From Subdoligranulum variabile (lineage in GTDB: Bacteria; Bacillota; Clostridia; Oscillospirales; Ruminococcaceae), in NCBI GenBank assembly GCA_003343905.1, contig QAKI01000033.1:1-64000 (forward strand): 64,000 nucleotides of DNA. The letters are read 5' to 3'. How positions within the stretch are numbered: position 1 is the first letter of the stretch; every line of letters begins with the position of its first letter. This document shows positions 18,056 through 25,221 of this stretch, piece after piece. Below the pieces are notes generated by a model, which saw only the letters and a program-made list of their open reading frames with translations, did not search any database and was not told the DNA's origin. A program made the position numbers and the translations under genes.

Positions 18056-19951
18056 ATGAACCACATTTCCATCCTACTGCCCAAAGAGGACCTCGTGCGC
18101 CAGGCGCAGGAACAGGCGCGCGGGCATGATTCCGTCGCAGAGATCCGCTGCATCGCCACCGAACACGCCGTTGAGGAAGCGCAGGCTTCCATCCGCGGCG
18201 GCGCGTCGATCCTGATCGCCCGCGGCCTGCAGGCGCTGCTCATCCGCCAGCATCTGAACGTGCCGGTGGTCAGCGTGCGCCTGACCGCGCAGGGGATCGG
18301 CATGCTGCTGCGCAAGGCCCGCCAGTTGACCGACCGTACCTGCCCGCGGGTGGCGCTGGTCGTCGTCAATGATATGCTCTGTGATACAAGCTGCTGCAAC
18401 CTTCTGTTCGGCGTCGATCTGAAGATCTTCGTCTACCGCACGGAAGAAGAATACGCCCGCGTCAACCGCGAAGCACTGGCCTCCCGGCCGGATGTGATCA
18501 TTGGCGGCGACCACACGGCGCGCATGGCGCAGGAGGCGGGCGTCCCGTTCCTGTTCCTGGATTTCAGCAACGATTCGTTCCAGAACGCCATCCAGAACGC
18601 CGAGACCGCCCTGCAGGCCGATGAGATGAACCAGCGCGCCAACGCCCAGATCGACGCGCTGCTCAACAATACCACCAACGGCTATATCCAGGTCAACCGC
18701 ACCGGCAAGGTCGTCAAATGCAACGACATCATGCTCAAAGACCTGGACACCACGCTGGACACGCTGCTTGCGCGGCCGCTGCAGGAGGTGATCCCCGGCC
18801 TTGAGTCGGAAGTCATCGAGAACGTGCTTCACGGCGGCGGCAACTATTCCACCTTCCTGCACATCCATTACCAGGCGATGGTCGCCATCCTGGCCCCCAT
18901 CCGGCTGGAAAACGGAAGCATCGACGGCGCGATCCTCTCCTGCCACAAGGTCCACCGCACCATCCAACTGGACCCCGCCGTGGAGGACGGCGAGCTTTTG
19001 TCCGGCAACCTGGCCCAGCGCAGTTTTGAAAACGTACATCACCGCTCGCCGCTGATGTCCCGCGCGGTGGACCAGGCGCGGCTGTTCAGCCAGTCGGAAG
19101 GCCCCATCCTGATCGCCGGGCCGCAGGGGTCCGAGATCCGCTTGCTGGCCCAGTGCATCCACAACAACAGCGCCAACAGCACCGGCCCCTTTGTGCAGTT
19201 GAACTGCGCCAGCCTGGAACCGGACGAACAGATGACAACCCTGTTCGGCACCGGCTACAAAAACAAAAACGGGGAGACAGACCTGGGCGTGTTCGGCATG
19301 GCGGAAAACGGCACCCTGATGCTGCAGGAGATCGACAAACTTTCCTACACCGTGCAGTCCAACGTCTACCAGGCCATGCGCTACCATCGGGTGATCCAGC
19401 GCAATCTGGAACGGTCCATCCACGTCAATACCCGGCTGATCGCCACCACCGAGGCCGACCTGTGGGATACCGCCTGCAGCGGCGGGTTCCGCATGGATCT
19501 GTATTACCTGCTTGCGGCGCTGCGCATCGACCTGCCTTCACTGAAAAAGCGCCCCGAGGACCTGGCGGACATCCTGCAAAAGACCTTTGAGGAGACCTGC
19601 GAACGCTTCCACCGCTACCACGTCATAACCAGCGGCGGTATGCAGTTGTTGCAGAGTTTTGACTGGCCGGGCAATATCCTGCAGGTCAACAGCTTTATTG
19701 AACGGCTGGTCCTGACCGCCACCCACCGCAACATCGACGAAAGCGTGATCCGGCGGCTGTGGCAGCAGATGTTCCCCGACCCGGCGGAACGCGAGGAAGG
19801 GCGCGTTTCGGTCCACCAGAGCCGCGAAGCCCAGCGGATCTCTCTGGCGCTGGCGCGCAACGACGGCAACCGCGCCCTGACGGCCCGGGAACTGGGCATC
19901 AGCACCACCACGCTGTGGCGCAAGATCAAAAAGCTGGGGATCGAAATATAA
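18056..19951 (+). CDS. PrpR-like regulator with a degenerate sigma-54-type AAA domain
   Basis: A 631-residue regulator. A PrpR_N-type ligand-binding domain (about 1-185) is followed by a PAS domain (about 200-310), an AAA-like domain (about 325-560) and a Fis-type HTH (TARELGISTTTLWRKIKKLGI) at the C-terminus. The AAA part keeps the fold but not the function. The Walker A position reads GPQGSEIRL (no Gly-Lys), Walker B has LQEIDKL in place of LDEI, the GAFTGA loop is absent, and the Arg of FREDLYYRL is FRMDLYYLL. It probably binds DNA and effector and works with sigma-A, fitting the -10/-35 boxes nearby. The ATG at 18056 follows AAAGGGAG. Likely effector: an aldarate or pathway intermediate. 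Confidence 0.85.
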   Translation: MNHISILLPKEDLVRQAQEQARGHDSVAEIRCIATEHAVEEAQASIRGGASILIARGLQALLIRQHLNVPVVSVRLTAQGIGMLLRKARQLTDRTCPRVALVVVNDMLCDTSCCNLLFGVDLKIFVYRTEEEYARVNREALASRPDVIIGGDHTARMAQEAGVPFLFLDFSNDSFQNAIQNAETALQADEMNQRANAQIDALLNNTTNGYIQVNRTGKVVKCNDIMLKDLDTTLDTLLARPLQEVIPGLESEVIENVLHGGGNYSTFLHIHYQAMVAILAPIRLENGSIDGAILSCHKVHRTIQLDPAVEDGELLSGNLAQRSFENVHHRSPLMSRAVDQARLFSQSEGPILIAGPQGSEIRLLAQCIHNNSANSTGPFVQLNCASLEPDEQMTTLFGTGYKNKNGETDLGVFGMAENGTLMLQEIDKLSYTVQSNVYQAMRYHRVIQRNLERSIHVNTRLIATTEADLWDTACSGGFRMDLYYLLAALRIDLPSLKKRPEDLADILQKTFEETCERFHRYHVITSGGMQLLQSFDWPGNILQVNSFIERLVLTATHRNIDESVIRRLWQQMFPDPAEREEGRVSVHQSREAQRISLALARNDGNRALTARELGISTTTLWRKIKKLGIEI

Positions 19952-19964
19952 AGGCCCCGGCAAA

Positions 19965-20091
19965 CATTTCAGTTTGAAAAGTCCGCGAAATGTATTGAAT
20001 CAATTATTGAAAAACTGGTAAATTGCAATGAAATCCCCACCGGGCCTTTGGCCCTTGTGCGAATTGCGCGTGCGCCCCACTTTTTTATAAT
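19965..20091 (+). promoter_or_regulatory. Operator and promoter of the aldolase-reductase operon
   Basis: CATTTCA (19965-19971) faces CGAAATG (19986-19992), and TGAAAT recurs at 20029. A clear sigma-A promoter follows: TTGCGC (20064-20069), 16 bp, TATAAT (20086-20091). Same operator layout as before gudD. Confidence 0.65.
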
Positions 20092-20172
20092 AGAGATAGG
20101 ATAGAAAAGCGGAGACCGGGCGGCGCGGCAGCCTTTGCCGCCGCCCGGCAGTCAAAGAAAGGACTGATTTGT

Positions 20173-21093
20173 ATGGCGTTCGTTCCCTACGGGATCACGC
20201 CCCCCATCATCACCCCGTTCCGATCAGACGGTTCGATCGATTACGGCGTACTGGCCATGATGAGCGCGCGCCTGGTGGATAACGGCGTGCACGGCCTGTT
20301 CCCGCTGGGGACGACCGGCGAGTTTTACGCCGTCAACGATGAAGAATTCGTCAAGATCCTCACCACCGTCAGGGAGGCCGTCGCGGGCAAGACCACCCGC
20401 AAAGGCCACCCGATCCAGTTGTTTGCGGGCTGCAACCACATCACCACCCGCGGCGTCATCCATCTGATCCGTCTGGTGGAACAGGTCGGCGGCTATGACG
20501 CCGTCAGCGTGCTGACGCCCATGTTCATCAGCCAGACCCAGGAGGAACTGTACCTGTATTACAAGACCATCGCCGACAGTACCGATATGCCGGTGATCCT
20601 GTACAACAACAAACCCAAGACGAACGTCACCATCGCCCCGGCCACGGCGGCGCGGCTGGCCCGCGACTGCCGGAACATCGTCGCCATCAAGGATTCTACC
20701 GGCGATATGACCAACGCCGAGGAATACCTGCGGCTGACCGCCGACCAGCGCGACCACTTCAAGGTGCTGATGGGGCGCGATACCATGATCTTTGCGGCCC
20801 TGATGTACGGCGCGTCGGGCGCCATCGCCAGTTGCGCCAACGTGGCGCCCCGCATCACCGCCGATATTTACGACAAATGGGAGGACGGCGACTACGCCGG
20901 CGCGCTGCAGGCGCAGTACAAGCTGGCGCCGCTGCGCATCGCCACCAACATGGGCACCTTCCCCCAGACGATCAAGGAAGCGTTGGTCATGCAGGGCCTG
21001 CCGGTGGGCAAGTGCCTGGACCCCATCCAGGAACTGAGCGCCGAACAGAAGAAAACGCTGCGCGGCGTACTGGAACAGATGGACCTGCTGTGA
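20173..21093 (+). CDS. DapA-family aldolase/dehydratase, likely 5-keto-4-deoxyglucarate aldolase
   Basis: A 306-residue class I aldolase of the DHDPS/NAL family. GTTGE loop at 46-50, Tyr144 in LYNNKP and the Schiff-base Lys173 in VAIKDSTGD. The context (glucarate dehydratase upstream; tartronate semialdehyde reductase and glycerate kinase downstream) predicts cleavage of 5-keto-4-deoxyglucarate to pyruvate and tartronate semialdehyde, taking the place of the unrelated metal enzyme GarL, which is absent. The alternative is decarboxylating KdgD-type chemistry to 2-ketoglutarate semialdehyde, but no dehydrogenase for that route is present and GarR would be unexplained. SD AAAGGA before ATG 20173. 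Confidence 0.85.
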   Translation: MAFVPYGITPPIITPFRSDGSIDYGVLAMMSARLVDNGVHGLFPLGTTGEFYAVNDEEFVKILTTVREAVAGKTTRKGHPIQLFAGCNHITTRGVIHLIRLVEQVGGYDAVSVLTPMFISQTQEELYLYYKTIADSTDMPVILYNNKPKTNVTIAPATAARLARDCRNIVAIKDSTGDMTNAEEYLRLTADQRDHFKVLMGRDTMIFAALMYGASGAIASCANVAPRITADIYDKWEDGDYAGALQAQYKLAPLRIATNMGTFPQTIKEALVMQGLPVGKCLDPIQELSAEQKKTLRGVLEQMDLL

Positions 21094-21182
21094 TCTTTTT
21101 TGCCGGCACCGGCAGGGCATCCCGCCCGCCGTTCCCCATACACATCGACTGTACAACAGGATTGGAAGAGAGGTAATTGATT

Positions 21183-22067
21183 ATGAAGATCGGTTTTATT
21201 GGTTTGGGCATCATGGGCAGACCCATGGCGAAAAATCTGCTGAAAGCCGGGTACACCGACCTGCTGGTGAATAACCGCAGCGAGGCCCCCATGCAGGAAC
21301 TGGCCGCCTGCGGCGCCACCCCCGCCACCCAGGCCGAGATCGGCGCGCAGTGCGACGTGGTGCTGACCATGCTGCCCAACTCCCCCCAGGTCAAGGAAGT
21401 CATGCTGGGCGAAAACGGCGTCGCTGCCCATATGCGCCCCGGCACGGTGTTCATCGACATGAGTTCCATCAACCCTGTGGCCTCCAAGGAGATCGCCGCC
21501 GCCCTGGCCGAAAAAGGCGTCGAGATGCTGGACGCCCCGGTCTCCGGCGGCGAGCCCAAGGCCATTGACGGAACCTTGAGCTTCATGGTCGGCGGCAAGC
21601 AGGAAGTGTTTGACCAATACAAGGACCTGCTGGGCGCCATGGGTTCCAGCGTCGTGCGCTGCGGCGAGGTGGGCGCCGGCAACACCACCAAGCTGGCCAA
21701 CCAGATCATCGTTGCCTGCAACATCCAGGCCCTGGCCGAAGCGCTGACCCTGGCGCAGAAGGCCGGTGTGGACCCGGAACTGGTGTTCAACGCCATCAAG
21801 GGCGGGTTGGCCGGTTCCACGGTCATGAACGCCAAAGCCCCCATGATGATCGCCGGGAACGAGAAGCCCGGCTTCAAGATCGACCTGCACATCAAGGACC
21901 TGAACAACGCGCTGGACTGCGCCCATACCATCGGCGCGCCGGTGCCCATGACCGCCGAGGTGCAGGAAGTGCTGCAGTGGCTGCACAACAACGGCGAAGG
22001 CCAGCACGACCATAGCTGCATCGCGCATTACTACGAGAAGCTGACCGGCATCCAGATCGGCCGCTGA
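21183..22067 (+). CDS. garR: 2-hydroxy-3-oxopropionate (tartronate semialdehyde) reductase
   Basis: Beta-hydroxyacid dehydrogenase of 294 residues reducing tartronate semialdehyde to D-glycerate with NAD(P)H. N-terminal nucleotide motif GFIGLGIMGRPMAKNL, substrate loop DAPVSGGEPKA and catalytic Lys in GAGNTTKLANQ. The ATG at 21183 follows AGAGAGG; a TTG at 21177 is possible but less well spaced. 89 bp after the aldolase on the same transcript; a terminator follows. Confidence 0.92.
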   Translation: MKIGFIGLGIMGRPMAKNLLKAGYTDLLVNNRSEAPMQELAACGATPATQAEIGAQCDVVLTMLPNSPQVKEVMLGENGVAAHMRPGTVFIDMSSINPVASKEIAAALAEKGVEMLDAPVSGGEPKAIDGTLSFMVGGKQEVFDQYKDLLGAMGSSVVRCGEVGAGNTTKLANQIIVACNIQALAEALTLAQKAGVDPELVFNAIKGGLAGSTVMNAKAPMMIAGNEKPGFKIDLHIKDLNNALDCAHTIGAPVPMTAEVQEVLQWLHNNGEGQHDHSCIAHYYEKLTGIQIGR

Positions 22068-22108
22068 AATTCCGCTATCTGCTTCACAGCGCTCCTTTCT
22101 TGCTTTGG

Positions 22109-22146
22109 GCGCCGCCCTGTTTGCGCCGGGCGGCGCCTGCTTTTTT
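22109..22146 (+). terminator. Terminator after garR
   Basis: Perfect 9-bp stem GCGCCGCCC / GGGCGGCGC, then CTGCTTTTTT. Confidence 0.85.
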
Positions 22147-22149
22147 GGC

Positions 22150-22178
22150 TTGCGCTGTCCTGCCGGGGCGGGTACAAT
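22150..22178 (+). promoter_or_regulatory. Promoter of the glycerate kinase gene
   Basis: TTGCGC (22150-22155), 17 bp, TACAAT (22173-22178), just after the garR terminator. The -35 is identical to that of the aldolase operon, but no CATTTCA-type operator is seen, so this step may be made separately or constitutively. Confidence 0.7.
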
Positions 22179-22211
22179 AAAGACAGCAATTTTTCGGGAG
22201 GGGGATCACCC

Positions 22212-23447
22212 ATGGACCAAATGTTACGCGCCGATGCCGATGCCATCGTGCAGCAGGCCATCGCAGCCGTTTTGCCCGACGAGGCGGTGCGCCGCGCGCT
22301 CGCCGGTTTTACGCCCGGCCCTGGACGGCTGCTGCTGGTAGCCGCCGGCAAGGCCGCCTGGCAGATGGCGCACGCCGCCGTGGAATGCCTGGGCGGGCGG
22401 CTTTCGGCGGGGGTGGTGGTGACCAAGTACGGCCACGTCCGGGAACCCCTGCCCCGCTGCACCTGCTACGAGGCGGGCCACCCGGTCCCGGATGAAAATT
22501 CGTTCCGGGCCACGCGGGCCGCTTTGGACCTTGTCGAAAAGGCCGGGAAAGAGGATACGGTCCTGTTCCTGCTTTCTGGCGGCGGCAGCGCGCTGTTTGA
22601 ACAGCCGCTCATCCCCGGCGCGGAACTGCAGGACATCACCGGCCAACTGCTGGCCTGCGGCGCCGATATCGTCGAGATGAACACCGTGCGCAAGCGCCTG
22701 TCCGGCGTCAAGGGCGGCCGCTTTGCCGAAGCCTGCGCCCCTGCCCGCGTGTTTGCCGTGATCCTGTCCGACATCATCGGGGACCCGCTGGATATGATCG
22801 CCTCCGGCCCCGCCTGCCCCGACCCCACCACCTGCGCCGACGCGCTGGCCGTGGCGGAAAAATACCGCCTGCGCCTGAGCGAACAGGCCATGGCCTGCCT
22901 GCACCGCGAGACACCCAAGCGGCTGGACAATGTGGAGAGCCATATCACGGGCAGCGTGCGGGAACTGTGCGCCGCGGCGGCCGAAGCCTGCAAGGCGCGG
23001 GGCTACACCCCGGTGCTGCTGACCGACCGCCTTTGCTGCCAGGCAAAAGAAGCGGGCAGCTTCCTGGCGTCGGTGCTCAGGACCCACGAAAACCCCGCCG
23101 CGCCGCTGGCGTTTCTGGCGGGCGGCGAGACGGTGGTGCGGCTGACCGGCACGGGCCTGGGCGGCCGCAATCAGGAATTGGCGCTGGCCGCGGCCGAAGG
23201 CATTGCCGGCATGGCGCACGCCGCCGTGTTCAGCGTGGGGTCCGACGGCACCGACGGCCCCACCGACGCGGCGGGCGGCTATGCGGACGGCGAAACGCTG
23301 GACGCGCTGGCCGCCAAGGGCCTGCGCGTCCACGATGTTTTGGCCGCCAACGACGCCTACCACGCCCTGCAGGCGGTGGGCGGCCTGCTCGTCACCGGCC
23401 CCACCGGCACCAACGTCAACGACGTCGCCGTCGCCCTGGTGCGGTGA
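22212..23447 (+). CDS. Glycerate 2-kinase (GckA/MOFRL family)
   Basis: A 411-residue kinase of the DUF4147-MOFRL family making 2-phosphoglycerate from D-glycerate and ATP. Visible features: AAGKAAWQMA near 40, LLSGGGSALFE near 120, KRLSGVKGGR near 160, LSDIIGDPLDMIASGP near 190 and the MOFRL block FLAGGETVVRLTGTGLGGRNQELALAAA near 300 with SVGSDGTDGPTDAAGG. It completes the route from glucarate to lower glycolysis. Unrelated to the GarK/GlxK family. SD GGAGGGGG before ATG 22212. Confidence 0.93.
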   Translation: MDQMLRADADAIVQQAIAAVLPDEAVRRALAGFTPGPGRLLLVAAGKAAWQMAHAAVECLGGRLSAGVVVTKYGHVREPLPRCTCYEAGHPVPDENSFRATRAALDLVEKAGKEDTVLFLLSGGGSALFEQPLIPGAELQDITGQLLACGADIVEMNTVRKRLSGVKGGRFAEACAPARVFAVILSDIIGDPLDMIASGPACPDPTTCADALAVAEKYRLRLSEQAMACLHRETPKRLDNVESHITGSVRELCAAAAEACKARGYTPVLLTDRLCCQAKEAGSFLASVLRTHENPAAPLAFLAGGETVVRLTGTGLGGRNQELALAAAEGIAGMAHAAVFSVGSDGTDGPTDAAGGYADGETLDALAAKGLRVHDVLAANDAYHALQAVGGLLVTGPTGTNVNDVAVALVR

Positions 23448-23559
23448 ACGGTGCCGGCAAAGTGGCTCCGCTTGAAAGGGGCACACAAAGAAACAGGACC
23501 CACCGGGAGGAAGATGAGCGCCCGGCGGGGATTGGATCTTCTGCCAGGCCACAAAAAGA

Positions 23560-23604
23560 AAGTCAACGGCCCTGCCGGAGCATTTCCGGCAGGGCCGTTG
23601 ACTT
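23560..23604 (-). terminator. Strong terminator between convergent genes
   Basis: A perfect 20-bp stem (23560-23579 with 23585-23604, loop GCATT). On the minus strand it is followed by TCTTTTTGTG, so it ends the oxidoreductase transcript; it may also stop the glycerate kinase message. Confidence 0.85.
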
Positions 23605-23634
23605 GCATATAACAGGGGAGGGAGGAATGGCGAT

Positions 23635-24849
23635 TCAGCAGGTGGACAAATATTCGTCCATCGCGTCGGCAACTTTTTTGGAATACTTGACCGCTTCCAC
23701 CACCGTGCGTGCGCCGGAGACCACGTCCCCGCTGGCAAACACGCCGGGGCGGCTGGTCCGGCCGTTTTCGTCGGTGGCCAGCAGGCCGTTTTCGTTCGTG
23801 CGCAGCCCCGTCGTCGTGCTGACGATCCGGTTCAGCGGCCCCTGGCTCACCGCCACGATCACGCTGGAACAGGGAAAGAATTTTGTCTCGCTCAGCGCCG
23901 TTACCTGGCCGTCTGCGTCAAAAGTGGCCATCTGGTAGCGCACGCCGTCGTCGGTGATCTCTACAGGGCGGGCGCCGTAGAGGAAGTCCACACCGTCCGC
24001 CACCGCGTAGTCGATCTCGTTTTGGCTGGCCGCGGCCTGCAGGCGGCGGCAGAAGACCGTCACATGGCGCACGCCTTTGCGCAGCGCCGTGCGGGCCACA
24101 TCCATGGCGGAATTGCCCGCCCCAATGACCACAAGGCTGCTGCCAAGGTCGTACACATCCGGGTTTTGCAGGTAATCAATGGCGAAATGGACGTGCCCCA
24201 GGCTTTCGCCGGGGATATTCAGCTTGCGGGGCCGCCAGACGCCGGTGCCGATAAAAATCGCCTGGTAGCCGTCCCGCTGCAGGTCGTCCAGCGTCAGGGT
24301 CGTGCCGATCGCGGTGTTGGGGCGTATCCGAATGCCCAGCTTGACCAGTTGGGTCTTGTAGCGGTCCAGAATGGACTTCGGCAGCCGGAACTCCGGGATG
24401 CCGTACCGCAGTACGCCGCCGATCTTGTCCCGGCTTTCAAACAGCGTCACATCGTAGCCGCGCTGTGCCAGCAGCACCGCGATGGTGATGCCTGCCGGCC
24501 CGGACCCCACGATCGCCACCCGCTTGTGCTTCTTTGCTTCACAGGGCAGTTCCAGCCGGTCCAGATAACTGTCCGAAATATAGTTTTCGATGCTGGAAAT
24601 GTGTACCGGCTGCCCCTTGCGCCCCAGCACGCAATGGCCTTCGCACTGCTTTTCCTGGTCGCAGACCAGCGAACAGATGTCGCTCAAGGGGTTGTTCTCA
24701 AACAGCATACGGCCGGCTTCGTCGATCTGATGGTCCAGGAACATCTGGATCATATCCGGGATCGAGGTGTGGATCGGGCACCCCTCGCGGCACAGGGGCT
24801 TCTTGCAATGCAGGCAGCGCCGCGCTTCGTCCACCACATGAACAGCCAT
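23635..24849 (-). CDS. GltD-like NAD(P)-dependent flavin oxidoreductase
   Basis: A 404-residue protein resembling the small subunit of glutamate synthase, and NfnB. The N-terminal Fe-S cysteines are C12, C15, C20 and C24 (CLHCKKPLCREGC) with a second set in CSLVCDQEKQCEGHC; the FAD Rossmann motif is VAIVGSGPAGI near 115, the NAD(P) motif VIGAGNSAMDVA near 245, and the C-terminal ASGDVVSGARTVVEA binds flavin. No large subunit lies beside it, so its partner and acceptor are unknown; family members feed electrons to various dehydrogenases. SD AAGGAG is eleven bases before ATG 24849. Single gene with its own promoter and terminator. Confidence 0.88.
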   Translation of the reverse strand: MAVHVVDEARRCLHCKKPLCREGCPIHTSIPDMIQMFLDHQIDEAGRMLFENNPLSDICSLVCDQEKQCEGHCVLGRKGQPVHISSIENYISDSYLDRLELPCEAKKHKRVAIVGSGPAGITIAVLLAQRGYDVTLFESRDKIGGVLRYGIPEFRLPKSILDRYKTQLVKLGIRIRPNTAIGTTLTLDDLQRDGYQAIFIGTGVWRPRKLNIPGESLGHVHFAIDYLQNPDVYDLGSSLVVIGAGNSAMDVARTALRKGVRHVTVFCRRLQAAASQNEIDYAVADGVDFLYGARPVEITDDGVRYQMATFDADGQVTALSETKFFPCSSVIVAVSQGPLNRIVSTTTGLRTNENGLLATDENGRTSRPGVFASGDVVSGARTVVEAVKYSKKVADAMDEYLSTC

Positions 24850-24993
24850 CGCTTTTTTCTCTCCTTTTCACAGGGACGTCGGGCGCCACGGGATCAGGTG
24901 ATCGGCGCCGGGTTGAAAATACACAGATCATTGTGGAAGCCGTATTGGTCGCTGTACGGCTGGCGAAGGCCGCCAACTGTATCATGCAAGTGT

Positions 24994-25023
24994 ATTCTAG
25001 CATTTGCTCTGCGCTGGACGCAA
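24994..25023 (-). promoter_or_regulatory. Promoter of the GltD-like gene
   Basis: On the minus strand TTGCGT (25023-25018), 18 bp, TAGAAT (24999-24994), giving a leader of about 135 nt before the ATG at 24849. Confidence 0.55.
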
Positions 25024-25148
25024 GGATAAAAATGCACAGGAACGTCCCTTTGACGTGGGCAGATTCTACAAACGAAAGCGTATATTTCAAAAGTGTTGCA
25101 GCGAGTGAAACGCTGCTCGCTGAATGGAACCAGGCGGTTGGAATACGC

Positions 25149-25181
25149 AAAAAAAGCACAGTGCAAACGCACCGTGCTTTT
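25149..25181 (-). terminator. Terminator of the raffinose-type operon
   Basis: Stem AAAAGCAC-x-GTGC / GCAC-x-GTGCTTTT with one central mismatch and loop of four, ending in a seven-T run on the minus strand, 41 bp after the GH13 stop. Confidence 0.85.
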
Positions 25182-25221
25182 GGGTGTAGGGATCAGCTAT
25201 GAAACAGTATCGCCGCCCCGC

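Noticed and set aside
19970..20172. Possible sigma-54 promoter for the aldolase operon
   Set aside because: No GG-N10-GC -24/-12 element; a good sigma-A promoter is present and the regulator lacks GAFTGA.
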